NCBI GenBank assembly: GCA_900319235.1
Contig: ONNR01000019.1
Location: 1 to 64,000 of the forward strand
DNA from: an uncultured Prevotellaceae bacterium
GTDB taxonomy: Bacteria > Bacteroidota > Bacteroidia > Bacteroidales > UBA3663
DNA length: 64,000 nt
Reading direction: 5' to 3'
This document shows, in pieces, positions 32,549 through 41,843 of the stretch (positions are counted from its first letter, which is position 1; every line of letters begins with the position of its first letter). The position numbers and the translations under genes were made by a program. Under the pieces are notes generated by a model. The model was not told where the DNA came from, ran no database searches, and saw nothing but the letters and a program-made list of their open reading frames with translations.

Positions 32549-34930
32549 ATGTCCCTCCGTCACTTCCTCCTTCCCATCCTCCTCCTCGCCCTCGCACCAA
32601 TCGCCCGGGCCATCGACCTCACAAAGGCCACAATTGTGTATAACCCCAAGGATGCGCCCCTTGTCAGTCAGATGGCGCAGACGTTGGCCGACGACATCGA
32701 GCGTGTCGCTGGCGTTCGTCCCGCTGTAGCCATTCGCAAAACCAAGGGCGAGAATATCCTCCTCGCTACCTCGAAATATGCTGCACGCAGCCCAAAAGCC
32801 CTGCGTGGGGCTTGGGAACGCTTTGCCATCGAGACACGTGGCACCGACCTCTGCATCACTGGCTCTGATCCCCGTGGCCTTGCCTATGGCGTATTCCACG
32901 TCAGCGAACAGATTGGCGTGAGCCCCTGGTACTGGTTTGCCGACGTTCCTGTGCTCGATGCCAGGGTCCCCGTCAGCGACTATGTCGAGAACTTCCTCAG
33001 CCCACAGCCCACCATCCGCTATCGCGGCGTCTTCATCAACGATGAGGACTGGGGCTTGTTCACATGGGCTTCGCGCAACTACGAGAAGGACCTTGGCGAC
33101 ATCGGACCCAAGACCTACGACCGTGTCTGCGAACTCATCCTGCGCCTCAAGGGCAATATGCTTGCACCTGCCATGCACAGCATCACCGGTGCCTTCTATA
33201 GCCATCCTGAGAGCCAGGTGATGGCCGACAAGTGGGGCATTATGATCACCACCAGCCATTGCGAACCCCTGCTCTTCAACAACGCCTCCCTCTTCGAATG
33301 GGATAAGCAGCGCGATGGCGAATGGAACTACGAGACCAACAGCCAGACCATCCTGCGCAAGCTCGACGACCGCATTCGCGAGACAGCACAGTACGACAAC
33401 ATCTACACCATGGGTATGCGCGGACTCCACGACGAGGCAATGAAGGGCAGCACCGATCCTCGCGACCGTGCACGCACCCTCGAGCAGGTTTTTGCTCGTC
33501 AGCGCGAAATACTCGAAAAATATAAAGGAAAGAAGGCTGCAACCATTCCACAAATCTTCGTACCTTACAAGGAGACCCTCGACATCTACGATGCCGGCCT
33601 TCGTGTGCCCGACGACATCACCCTCATCTGGCCCGACGACAACTACGGCTATATGAAGCGTGTCAGCAACACCAACGAACGCCTTCGCAAGGGAGGAAGC
33701 GGCGTCTATTATCACCTCAGTTATCTCGGCACTCCTCACGACTACCTTTGGCTTCCCTCCACGGCTCCAATGCTGATGTACGAGGAACTGCTCAAGGCCT
33801 ACGAGGCTGGTGCCGACCGCTATTGGCTCCTCAATGTGGGCGACATCAAGCCCATGGAGATCGAGACGCAGATGTTCTTCGATATGGCCTACGACTTCTC
33901 GCGTTTCAGTTATGACAATGCCAATCGCTATCAGGCACAGTGGCTTGCCAGCGTCTTCGGCGAGCAGCACCTCGACGATTTCCAGTTTATCCTCGACCAT
34001 TATTACCGCCTGGCCTGGGACCGCAAACCCGAATTCATGGGCTACGAATGGGAGTGGAACACCCCCGAACGTGAACGTCTGCACGATAGCGATTTCTCGT
34101 TTGCCGATGGTTCGGCTCAGCGTCGCCTCGTCGAATACCAGGACATCTGCTACGTCGTCGATCGCATCGACCAGAGTGTGAAGGAGGAGCAGCGTCCCGC
34201 CCTCTTCGAAATGCTGGGTTATGCCGTCCATTCGGCCTATCAGATGAACCGCAAGTTCCTCTATGCCCAGGCCAACCACGAGACGGGCTTGGCTCACTAT
34301 GCCCAGCAGGCCACCGATGCCTACTACGAGCTCAACCATCTGCGTCAGTGGTACAACACGTTGCTCGACGGCAAATGGGACCAGATGATTTCGGAGATTC
34401 CCCCGGGAATTTGTGCCAAGTATCAGCAGATGCCCGAACTCTCCGATACACCCACCGAGGCCTATCGTCTGCCTGCCGACCAGTGGCATCCATCGTTTGC
34501 TGGCAAGATTGACTTGAATTCCTTGGCTCCCCGTTTCGAAGGTCAGGACACCTTCCGTCTGCTCGAAGGACTGGGCACCGACTGGGTGGCACTCCAGATG
34601 GGACAGCCCCTCGATGCCGACGTTCGTGGCTCCATCGACATCCCCCTTCCTGCAGGTTCGGCCGATTCTGTCACCGTGTGCATTTCTGTACTCCCGATGT
34701 GGCCTGTTTCTTATGACGTAAGCAATCGCATCGGCGTCAGTGTGGATGGCGCCGAAACAGTGGTTTGCGAAAATAAGTTCAAGGAATGGGGAACCTCATG
34801 GAGCATCCAGGTGCTTGCCAACAGCAAGGAGTACGTCCTCACCTTCCCCTTGGCACGTCAGCGCGAACACACCCTCACGCTCTCCATCGTCGATCCCGGT
34901 CAGATTGTGCAGAAGATTACTTATAAGTGA
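32549..34930 (+). CDS. Glycoside hydrolase family 115 alpha-glucuronidase
   Basis: 793 aa, secreted (signal peptide 1-21, ending ARA). Family GH115 enzymes remove (4-O-methyl)glucuronic acid from xylan side chains. The match is from the N-terminal domain, then IRYRGVFINDEDWGL (about 150-165), KGNMLAPAMHSITGAF, DKWGIMITTSHCEP, TLIWPDDNYGYMKR and GVYYHLSYLGTPHDYLWL, all typical GH115 blocks, and a C-terminal beta domain. It gives the best clue to the locus substrate: glucuronoxylan. Full length for the short form of the family. Confidence 0.9.
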   Translation: MSLRHFLLPILLLALAPIARAIDLTKATIVYNPKDAPLVSQMAQTLADDIERVAGVRPAVAIRKTKGENILLATSKYAARSPKALRGAWERFAIETRGTDLCITGSDPRGLAYGVFHVSEQIGVSPWYWFADVPVLDARVPVSDYVENFLSPQPTIRYRGVFINDEDWGLFTWASRNYEKDLGDIGPKTYDRVCELILRLKGNMLAPAMHSITGAFYSHPESQVMADKWGIMITTSHCEPLLFNNASLFEWDKQRDGEWNYETNSQTILRKLDDRIRETAQYDNIYTMGMRGLHDEAMKGSTDPRDRARTLEQVFARQREILEKYKGKKAATIPQIFVPYKETLDIYDAGLRVPDDITLIWPDDNYGYMKRVSNTNERLRKGGSGVYYHLSYLGTPHDYLWLPSTAPMLMYEELLKAYEAGADRYWLLNVGDIKPMEIETQMFFDMAYDFSRFSYDNANRYQAQWLASVFGEQHLDDFQFILDHYYRLAWDRKPEFMGYEWEWNTPERERLHDSDFSFADGSAQRRLVEYQDICYVVDRIDQSVKEEQRPALFEMLGYAVHSAYQMNRKFLYAQANHETGLAHYAQQATDAYYELNHLRQWYNTLLDGKWDQMISEIPPGICAKYQQMPELSDTPTEAYRLPADQWHPSFAGKIDLNSLAPRFEGQDTFRLLEGLGTDWVALQMGQPLDADVRGSIDIPLPAGSADSVTVCISVLPMWPVSYDVSNRIGVSVDGAETVVCENKFKEWGTSWSIQVLANSKEYVLTFPLARQREHTLTLSIVDPGQIVQKITYK

Positions 34931-34963
34931 TTGTCTTCGAAGGCAATCTGTTACTTATATGCA
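34921..34963. terminator. Hairpin shared by two convergent stop regions
   Basis: ACTTATAAGTGATTGTCTTC and GAAGGCAATC..ACTTAT form a hairpin with core GATTGTC/GGCAATC (one mismatch) around TTCGAA. It contains the stop of GH115 and lies just before the stop of the minus-strand DUF3667 gene. A weak terminator at best. Confidence 0.35.
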
Positions 34964-36018
34964 AGGAAGTAGATGCCTGTGGCGATGATGGCGACTGCCA
35001 GGATGAACCAGAAGATAGACGTCACTGCCAAATATCCAAAGACACGACGCTTGGAGTAGCCCGAGAACTGGTGCAACGACACCAGCAGCATCAATAAGGC
35101 AATGATCCTGATGATAGTGGAGTCGAGCAGGGTTGCGATGATCATAAAGAGCGTGTAGGTGTTGTAGGAGCAAATCAGCACCGCCACAAACTCCGAGAAC
35201 CTCAGATTCGGGTAGCGTGGACAATGGCGGAAAAATACGAACAGGGACAGCGAAAACAGCACAAGCAGGATCAGCGTGAAGAGTGCAGGATTATCATCGG
35301 CGAACTTGCTGATCATTGTGCCCACTTTATGGAGCATTTGGACATTAGGGTCTTTCGAACTGCGATCCAGTCTCTTGTGTATTTTTTCCGTTTCCGAAAT
35401 ACTATCGTTGTCTGCTTCCGAGGCTGCATTTATCTCTTCCTCATCCGTAGTCGAAGCAGTTGCGACTTCATTTGTAGTCGAAACTGTTTCGACTTTGTCT
35501 GATGTGAGAGCGATGCTGTCCTTTTCCTTCCTCAACTCTTTCACTCCCTTGGCCGCAGACTCCATCTCCGACACAATGTCTGTGTTGTCACTTGCTGCTT
35601 CGGGCGAGTAGAAAAAGCCATTTTCGACGAGCAGCGAGAGGGTAGCGAGCAGGAAGAACATCTTGAAAGGGGAGAAGTAGCCCGCCTGCATGCCGTTCAG
35701 GTAGTCGCGTATCATATAGCCCGGGCGCAACAGCATGTCGCGCATCGTACGGAAGACACTGCGGTTGTTCACGTCCCAGACGTCCAGGAAAAGGTCGATG
35801 GCCTGTTTCAGCGAGAAGCGGTTCACCGAAGCCGACTGACCGCAGCGTGGACAGAAATTGCCTACGAACTCCGTGCCGCAGCATGCACATTTGCATTGCG
35901 TGTCGGCAAGGGGTGCCACTTCGTGAGGCCTTATCTGCCACAGGTGGAAGGCTCTCTTGGCGGTGGCCCGCAGATGTTTGTCCTTCACATATTTGATGAT
36001 GCTCGTTCCTTTTTTCAT
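34951..36018 (-). CDS. DUF3667 membrane protein with N-terminal zinc ribbon
   Basis: 355 aa from MKKGTSIIKYV. The zinc ribbon CKCACCGTEF...FCPRCGQ lies at about 40-60, then SVNRFSLKQAIDLF.. and about five membrane helices, with a long polar acidic Ser/Thr/Glu insert (about 150-215) between the first and later helices. Function of DUF3667 is unknown. The frame extends to 36072, but that ATG falls in the -7 box (36070-36077), so 36018 is the start. A shrunken paralogue is at 18702-18884. Confidence 0.8.
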   Translation of the reverse strand: MKKGTSIIKYVKDKHLRATAKRAFHLWQIRPHEVAPLADTQCKCACCGTEFVGNFCPRCGQSASVNRFSLKQAIDLFLDVWDVNNRSVFRTMRDMLLRPGYMIRDYLNGMQAGYFSPFKMFFLLATLSLLVENGFFYSPEAASDNTDIVSEMESAAKGVKELRKEKDSIALTSDKVETVSTTNEVATASTTDEEEINAASEADNDSISETEKIHKRLDRSSKDPNVQMLHKVGTMISKFADDNPALFTLILLVLFSLSLFVFFRHCPRYPNLRFSEFVAVLICSYNTYTLFMIIATLLDSTIIRIIALLMLLVSLHQFSGYSKRRVFGYLAVTSIFWFILAVAIIATGIYFLAYK

Positions 36019-36069
36019 TGCTCGCTGATTAGTTGGTTTTTCGGTGATGTCATTGCCATTTTCCGTGTG

Positions 36070-36077
36070 CAAAGATA
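36070..36077 (-). promoter_or_regulatory. -7 box of the DUF3667 gene
   Basis: Minus-strand TATCTTTG at 36077-36070. Start of transcription near 36063, about 45 bases before ATG 36018. Confidence 0.6.
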
Positions 36078-36115
36078 CGTCCTTTTTGCGACTTCACCAA
36101 ATTATATATTACGAC

Positions 36116-36200
36116 TTTGCACGAAAATAATGTAGAAATACTGAAAACTGCACAAAAAAAATGTAGAAATCGGCAAATTCTGCATTTTTTTTCGTGCAAA
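36116..36200. repeat. Inverted repeat between divergent promoters
   Basis: TTTGCACGAAAA (36116-36127) and TTTTCGTGCAAA (36189-36200) are perfect 12-nt arms. Between them ATGTAGAAAT occurs twice, with a partial inverse TTCTGCATTTTTT. It lies midway between the DUF3667 and GH3 promoters and may be an operator or a hairpin. Confidence 0.7.
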
Positions 36201-36219
36201 AGTGATATTAGGATGTGGA

Positions 36220-36254
36220 TTTGTTGGACAATTCGATAAAATTCCATATATTTG
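36220..36254 (+). promoter_or_regulatory. Promoter of the GH3 gene
   Basis: TTTGTTG (36220-36226) and TATATTTG (36247-36254), 20 bp apart. Transcription would begin near 36261, 23 bases before ATG 36284. Confidence 0.7.
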
Positions 36255-36283
36255 CAGCAACCATTTCTAAAAACCATTTCACC

Positions 36284-38593
36284 ATGAAGATTCAATTTCT
36301 CGCAGCATCCATGCTGCTCATCTGTTCCCAATCCCTGACGGCACAGCAGCTCACGCTCAGTGCCGACAACGTAGATGAAGTCCTCAAGGCAATGACCCTC
36401 GAGGAGAAAGCCACCCTTTGCGTAGGTTACAGCATTGCTCAGGCCACCGAGCAACTCAATGGCGTCATCGGCGCTCATGCCGACCTCGTCCCAGGTGCTG
36501 CCGGTGCCACCCGTGCCATTCCTCGTCTCGGCATCCCTTCCACCGTCCTTGCCGATGGTCCTGCCGGTGTGCGCATCCGTCCCACACGCGAAGGCGATCC
36601 CAACACCTATTATGCCACAGGTTTCCCTGTAGGCACCGCTTTGGCCTGCACGTGGAACCAGGAACTTGTCGAGAGCGTAGGTCATAGCATCGGCAACGAG
36701 GTGCTCGAATACGGTTGCGACGTCCTCCTTGCTCCAGGCATGAACATCCATCGTTCGCCCCTTTGCGGACGTAATTTCGAGTACTATTCCGAGGATCCTC
36801 TGGTAGCAGGCAAGATCGCTGCTGCTTACGTTCGTGGCATCCAGAGCCAGGGTGTCGGCACCAGCATCAAGCACTTCGCCGTCAACTCGCAGGAGACCAA
36901 CCGCACCTTTGTCAACGAAGTGGTCAGCCAGCGTGCTTTGCGCGAAATCTACCTCAAGGGCTTCGAGATTGCCGTCAAGGAGTCCGATCCCTGGACCGTG
37001 ATGTCGTCCTACAACCAGGTCAACGGCGAATTTGCCCAGCAGAGCCACGGACTGCTCACCACCATCCTGCGTGACGAATGGGGCTACAATGGCATCGTGA
37101 TGACCGACTGGGGTGCCAAGGAGGGCACGATGAAGGCTGTCATTGCCGGCAACGACCTCATGGAACCTGGCAACCAGACCGAGATCAATCGCATCATCGA
37201 AGGCGTCAACAATGGCACCATCCCGATGGCTGACCTCGACCGCAACGCCCGTCGCATCCTCCAGTACATCGTTCGTACTCCTCGTTTCAAAGGCTACAAG
37301 TACAGCAACAAGCCCGATCTCAAGGCTCATGCCGAAGTAACTCGTCAGACGGCTACCGAAGGTATGGTATTGCTCAAGAACGATGCTAACACCCTTCCTA
37401 TGAAGGACGTGAAGAACGTGGCCGTTTTCGGCATCACAGCTTACGACTTCATCGCAGGTGGAACAGGTTCGGGCGACGTCAACAAGGCTTACACCATCGA
37501 TCTGATGCAAGGCATCACCAATGCCGGCCTTACCGTTACCGAAGACCTGAAGAACCTCTACTACGACTACAAGAAGTTCCAGGAGAGCAAGGATGCTGCC
37601 GAATTTGCCAACACATTCCGTTGGGGCAAGCCCGTGCTTCCCGAACTGGAGGTCGCTTCTCGCATCGTCTCCAACCAGGCCAAGAAGGCCGACATCGCAC
37701 TGGTTTGCCTGGGCCGTCAGGCTGGCGAAGGCTCCGATCGTCACATCGAGAACGATTTCAACCTCACCGAGGTGGAGCGTAACCTCCTCAACGACGTATG
37801 CCTCTACTTCCATCAGGCAGGCAAGAAGGTCGTCGTGATCCTCAACATGGGCAACGTCATCGAGACTGCATCCTGGAAGGGTATGCCCGATGCCATCCTT
37901 ATGGCTTGGCAGCCAGGACAGGAGGGAGGCAACTCCGTGGTCGATGTGCTCACCGGCAAGGCCAATCCTTCGGGCAAGCTCACCATGACCTTCCCCATCG
38001 CTGCTGCCGACATCCCCGCCCTCGCCAACTATCCCAACGTAGGCATCCCCGAGGTGCGTGGCTGGCGAAGCCGTGGTCCAATCAAGAACACCGACTACAC
38101 CCTGCATCAGGAAGGCATCTATGTAGGCTATCGTTACTTCAACACCAACGATGTCGCTGTTTCCTATCCCTTTGGCTTCGGTTTGAGCTACACCACCTTC
38201 TCCTACAGCAAGCCCGTCGTCAAGGCCACGAAGGATGGCTTCACAGCCACCATCACTGTCACCAACATCGGCGCTGTAGCAGGCAAGGAAGCTGTCCAAC
38301 TCTACGTTAGCGCTCCTAGTGGTGGTCTCGAGAAACCCGCCAACGAACTCAAGGCATTTGCCAAGACTCGCGAACTCCAGCCTGGTGAAAGCCAGACCCT
38401 CACGATGACCGTTTCCGCTTACGACCTCGCTTCCTACAACGAAGCCACCCAAGCCTGGGAGACCGCTGCCGGTCGCTACACCGTGAAGTTCGGCGCCAAT
38501 GTCGAGGATATCCGCGCCACTGCTGTCTATACTCAGGCCAAGGCTCAAAGCATCGCCGGTCACGACGTTTGCAAGCCGAATATGGAACTGTAA
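36284..38593 (+). CDS. Glycoside hydrolase family 3 beta-glycosidase
   Basis: 769 aa, with a signal peptide (MKIQFLAASMLLICSQSLTA). The GH3 N-terminal barrel contains GPAGVR and KHFAVNSQE motifs and the nucleophile Asp275 in VMTDWG. The alpha/beta sandwich domain (about 365-620) and a fibronectin-III-like tail (about 660-755) complete the usual three-domain form. GH3 members with this layout are beta-glucosidases or beta-xylosidases; beside GH115 a xylosidase-type role is likely but not proven. The upstream part of the frame (36215-36283) covers the promoter and is not coding. Confidence 0.93.
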   Translation: MKIQFLAASMLLICSQSLTAQQLTLSADNVDEVLKAMTLEEKATLCVGYSIAQATEQLNGVIGAHADLVPGAAGATRAIPRLGIPSTVLADGPAGVRIRPTREGDPNTYYATGFPVGTALACTWNQELVESVGHSIGNEVLEYGCDVLLAPGMNIHRSPLCGRNFEYYSEDPLVAGKIAAAYVRGIQSQGVGTSIKHFAVNSQETNRTFVNEVVSQRALREIYLKGFEIAVKESDPWTVMSSYNQVNGEFAQQSHGLLTTILRDEWGYNGIVMTDWGAKEGTMKAVIAGNDLMEPGNQTEINRIIEGVNNGTIPMADLDRNARRILQYIVRTPRFKGYKYSNKPDLKAHAEVTRQTATEGMVLLKNDANTLPMKDVKNVAVFGITAYDFIAGGTGSGDVNKAYTIDLMQGITNAGLTVTEDLKNLYYDYKKFQESKDAAEFANTFRWGKPVLPELEVASRIVSNQAKKADIALVCLGRQAGEGSDRHIENDFNLTEVERNLLNDVCLYFHQAGKKVVVILNMGNVIETASWKGMPDAILMAWQPGQEGGNSVVDVLTGKANPSGKLTMTFPIAAADIPALANYPNVGIPEVRGWRSRGPIKNTDYTLHQEGIYVGYRYFNTNDVAVSYPFGFGLSYTTFSYSKPVVKATKDGFTATITVTNIGAVAGKEAVQLYVSAPSGGLEKPANELKAFAKTRELQPGESQTLTMTVSAYDLASYNEATQAWETAAGRYTVKFGANVEDIRATAVYTQAKAQSIAGHDVCKPNMEL

Positions 38594-38625
38594 TCCTTCT
38601 GTTTATATTTCTTATCCATAAAAAC

Positions 38626-38670
38626 AGCATCGGTGCTTCCAAACAAATGTCATTGGAAACACCGATGCTT
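38626..38670. terminator. Terminator after the GH3 gene
   Basis: AGCATCGGTG..TTCCAA pairs with TTGGAA..CACCGATGCT, a stem of about 16 bp with small bulges around a 10-nt loop. It also ends the minus-strand small gene. Confidence 0.75.
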
Positions 38671-38711
38671 GTACTACGCCCTTGGTGGCGTGTAAATGCC
38701 GTTGCTGATGG

Positions 38712-38861
38712 TTATGCGGCCTTGCTGGACGACTGTCCGATGTGGTAGTCAGCAGTGTTGTTGCTGTGCTTGTGGTTGTTTACTGAATCAGCAATCTTAT
38801 CGCAGATGTAGAGACTTGCTGCAAAGAGGAACACGGTGGAGTAGAATGCGATGGTGTACAT
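38712..38861 (-). CDS. 49-residue single-helix membrane peptide
   Basis: ATG 38861 to TAA 38712, beginning MYTIAFYSTVFLFAASLYI, a good membrane helix, followed by a polar His/Asn-rich tail (SVNNHKHSNNTADYHIG). It has its own promoter at 38962-38969 and a terminator at 38626-38670, so it is a proper transcription unit. Leader 38862-38955 includes TTAACAATTAA-type simple repeats. No family recognised. Confidence 0.6.
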   Translation of the reverse strand: MYTIAFYSTVFLFAASLYICDKIADSVNNHKHSNNTADYHIGQSSSKAA

Positions 38862-38961
38862 AGTAGTATTTTTTTAGTTGTTAATAGTGTTGTTTTTGCC
38901 AGAACAATCAATTGTTATTTATTAATTGTTAATTGTTAATTGATTATTCATTTTCACACCG

Positions 38962-38969
38962 CAAAGGTA
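38962..38969 (-). promoter_or_regulatory. -7 box of the small membrane peptide gene
   Basis: Minus-strand TACCTTTG at 38969-38962. Start near 38955, about 95 bases before the ATG. Confidence 0.6.
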
Positions 38970-39146
38970 CACCCTTTTCCCGCTCTCTCCAAACATTTTC
39001 CCAACTTTTCACCGACTATATGGCGACACCCTCGCCAAACCGCGACACCCCGGCCAAGCCCCTTCAAAATCTGTCGTCTCCCAGCAATAATTAATCCCGT
39101 GTAGCCATAGAGACTGCACGGGATTGTTAGTAGTATGCTTTGCTTT

Positions 39147-41300
39147 TTATTCACCAGCCTTGATGATGACCTTCTGTCCATTGTGAAGATAGAAGCCCGA
39201 GGTGGTGGGAGCGCTATGGAGCCGACGTCCATCGAGGGTGTACCAGCTGTTGTCGATAGGCTTGGAGTCACGGAAAACGCTGATGATGGCATCAGTATCA
39301 TTGTCGTCGAAGTTGAAGTTGAAGGCACGGACCGTCAAATCAGGATCGGTGCCTCCTGTTGCAAGGCCTCCCTTCAACCTGAAATATGTTTGATAAGGAT
39401 TTATCGTCACTTCTTCCGTGAGGGAATTGAGCGTGTTCGCATCGTCAAGATACAGCACGGTGTTGTCGTTGGCAGCAAGGGTGATGGGGTCGAAAGTGCC
39501 GACAAGGTCAATATATTCGGTTTCGATGGCCGAAGCATCGATGTCGTTGTTTGTCATATTCCGGAAGGTCGGGTCGGAGGCGTCCTCCCCCTCTTTCCAC
39601 TTCACAAGATAGGGTTTGCCGGCTTCCAGCGAAGTGACGCGGCTTGGTGTGAAGTTGAGTGTCAGCGTGCCATCGGCAAAATCAGTGCTGTAAAGGGTCT
39701 TGATTGTAGCGCCTTCGAGCGGCGTCCCTTCAATGGTGCTCAGACGGAAGGGGAGGCAGAGTGTGTGCCACGATCCGTCTTTGCGCAATGTGATGCCTTC
39801 GAGCTCCACGTCCGAAAGCAGGTCCTTGTCAAGCAGACGCTCGTCCATCCAAGCCAGGCGATCGTAAATGAATTGCTGAACCTTGTCTATTTCGGTTTTG
39901 TAATTCTTGAATCTATTTTTCCAAGCCTTGTTGTCGCGAGTGGCAGAGCCCTGGCTAAGGAGCGATTTCAGTGAATCGCAGATGGCAGCAACGCGATTGT
40001 TGGTATAGGAAGACAGGCGACGTTGCGTATATCTTGCCTTAAGTCCATTATTGTAGGCTTCGTCTTTGGGGAGCTTGATCCAGTAGAATGGTATCAGTTC
40101 CTTCTCCCACCACAGAGGGTTTGCAGCCATCATGTCGTTGGTCGCATATCTCCATTCCTCGCCGCTTGGGAAGTAAAAATAGACGAGAGGGTTGGCGTAT
40201 GCCAGATTGAAGTCCCACAATCCCATCTTCCACTTGTCATTGCCGCCGAGTCTGGCAGCGTGTGTCGCGCTGTGCTTCCACATGGGAGTGCTCAGGCGGT
40301 AGGCATCGATGTTGTTTGCCGCCTCATGCGCTATCTCATAGTCCATGAACGACTCGACATCGATGTAGTCAGCATACAGGTTCCCGTAGTCCTCCGAGGC
40401 AAAGGCGCTCTCCATGTCGTCGATGGCCTTGTGCAAGGCCTCGCGTGCTCCTGGAAGGTTGGCGAAGTCCTCCTCCTCGGGATGCTTGTACTGGTAGCAG
40501 GTGTTCCTGTCGGTAAGCACAGTGCCATCATTCAAGGTAGGATGATACTGGGAAGTGTAGTGAGGCTCTACGACATGGGTGACATTATGAGCATCGCGAT
40601 CTAGATAGACCTGGAAGTCCCCCGTGGTGTCATCGATGGGATTGCCGTCACCGTCCACCCCGTAGTCCCAAAGGTTGAGACGCTTGCTGCCTTTCGAAGC
40701 ACGTTCGGTGAAAATGTAGACGCCGTAGTAGATGCCGTCCACGAACACTTCGCAATACTTCATCTTTGGTGCAAAGACATAGCCGCCGAAAGCCATCTCC
40801 ACGGTAATCACTTCGCGGATATAGCTCTGGTCCTGCCAGGGGGCAAGGAGGCACCAGTCGCTGTCCTTGCCCATACCGAGCAGTTTGACCTTGTCCTTCT
40901 TGCCTTTGATGTCCTCGGTCTTGAGGGTCTTTACCGACATCGGTTTCTTGGTTTGTTCGCCATCTTCGCCAAACGAGGTTGTCCCTCGCCACTTGATCGA
41001 TATCGGACCATCGAACTCCACGTTCTGGTCCGGATGGGCCACGGTGTCGGCATAGTTCTTGCCCTCATCATTGTTGATGACTTTCATGTAGGCGAGTGAG
41101 CGAACGTGCCGGCTGATGGTGTCGGTTGTCGTGATCCAGATAAGGGGAAGATTGGAGGACGTCACCTTGACGCTGGTGTCCATGGGGGGATAGTTCTTCA
41201 TGGCCCACTTGTTCTGTGAATACGCAGAACCCGCGGTCAGGAACAGAATGGACAGAATAATCGACAGAGTCTGAATGTATTTAGTTATACGTTCCAGCAT
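39147..41300 (-). CDS. Secreted CotH-like protein
   Basis: 717 aa. Signal peptide about 1-28. The CotH (atypical kinase-fold) domain spans about 75-440: SIKWRGTTSFG, KPMSVK, DWCLLAPWQDQSYIREVI, EVFVDGIYYGVYIFTERASKGSKRLNL, and MGLWDFNLAYANP with the DFN-like motif. CotH-family enzymes phosphorylate secreted proteins in spore formers; the role in Bacteroidota is not known. Residues about 500-680 form a beta-rich region, and the tail WYTLDGRRL...GFYLHNGQKVIIK is the Prevotella-type C-terminal sorting signal, so it is probably surface-bound or secreted. Confidence 0.85.
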   Translation of the reverse strand: MLERITKYIQTLSIILSILFLTAGSAYSQNKWAMKNYPPMDTSVKVTSSNLPLIWITTTDTISRHVRSLAYMKVINNDEGKNYADTVAHPDQNVEFDGPISIKWRGTTSFGEDGEQTKKPMSVKTLKTEDIKGKKDKVKLLGMGKDSDWCLLAPWQDQSYIREVITVEMAFGGYVFAPKMKYCEVFVDGIYYGVYIFTERASKGSKRLNLWDYGVDGDGNPIDDTTGDFQVYLDRDAHNVTHVVEPHYTSQYHPTLNDGTVLTDRNTCYQYKHPEEEDFANLPGAREALHKAIDDMESAFASEDYGNLYADYIDVESFMDYEIAHEAANNIDAYRLSTPMWKHSATHAARLGGNDKWKMGLWDFNLAYANPLVYFYFPSGEEWRYATNDMMAANPLWWEKELIPFYWIKLPKDEAYNNGLKARYTQRRLSSYTNNRVAAICDSLKSLLSQGSATRDNKAWKNRFKNYKTEIDKVQQFIYDRLAWMDERLLDKDLLSDVELEGITLRKDGSWHTLCLPFRLSTIEGTPLEGATIKTLYSTDFADGTLTLNFTPSRVTSLEAGKPYLVKWKEGEDASDPTFRNMTNNDIDASAIETEYIDLVGTFDPITLAANDNTVLYLDDANTLNSLTEEVTINPYQTYFRLKGGLATGGTDPDLTVRAFNFNFDDNDTDAIISVFRDSKPIDNSWYTLDGRRLHSAPTTSGFYLHNGQKVIIKAGE

Positions 41301-41322
41301 TTTTTTTTCGTATTTTTGGGCG

Positions 41323-41330
41323 CAAAGATA
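41323..41330 (-). promoter_or_regulatory. -7 box of the CotH-like gene
   Basis: Minus-strand TATCTTTG at 41330-41323, close to the ATG at 41300. The following 41331-41843 gap has no gene: it holds AT-rich sequence, the 35-bp dispersed repeat at 41530-41564, a stretch of ATTCGTG repeats and the promoter at 41777-41784. Confidence 0.6.
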
Positions 41331-41529
41331 CGTTTTTTTCTTTATTTTATAAAAGGTTAATGCAATTAAAATGTTTTTCCTCGTGCTTTTTTAACATTTT
41401 TATTTCCGATTTGCCATATTTTTCCCCATCATATGCGGCTTGAAGTACTTGCCTTGTGTCCTTATTAAAAAACGTTGGAATAATTAATCACTGAAGTTTC
41501 CCACACCCTTACACATTTTCATTAACGAG

Positions 41530-41564
41530 TAATTAACGGCTCCTTATACGGGCATTAACGTTAA
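41530..41564. repeat. Dispersed 35-bp repeat, copy 2
   Basis: Begins TAATTAACGG and ends ATTAACGTTAA, matching 10938-10972 with a few changes in the middle. Confidence 0.6.
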
Positions 41565-41776
41565 CTGTTATTCGTGCAGATTCGTCCGATTCGTGGTCTT
41601 TCTTCCGTCCAAGCAAACATATTCTCAAATTCTTTAATTCGTGATATAAATAAATTCGTGGTCATTCGTGTCCCCATATTGCTATGAATAAATAGCAAAA
41701 TTACATCAGAAACAATATAATTTGATGATATTTCGTTTATTTTATATGCGAACTGATATAAAGATAAAATGTTTTA

Positions 41777-41784
41777 TACATTTG
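41777..41784 (+). promoter_or_regulatory. -7 box of the methyltransferase-like gene
   Basis: TACATTTG at 41777-41784, about 60 bases before ATG 41844. No clear -33 box. Confidence 0.5.
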
Positions 41785-41843
41785 CATTCGAGATTGTGTT
41801 TCTAATGGTCATTAACATTCCAACTCAACAGAACTAGTATTCA

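Noticed and set aside
32540-34489. 649-residue open frame antisense to GH115
   Set aside because: Same reason; the GH115 motifs on the plus strand are decisive.
36050-38563. 837-residue open frame antisense to GH3
   Set aside because: Runs antisense to a gene with clear GH3 motifs; composition (Val/Asp/Gly-rich, no domain) is that of a shadow frame.
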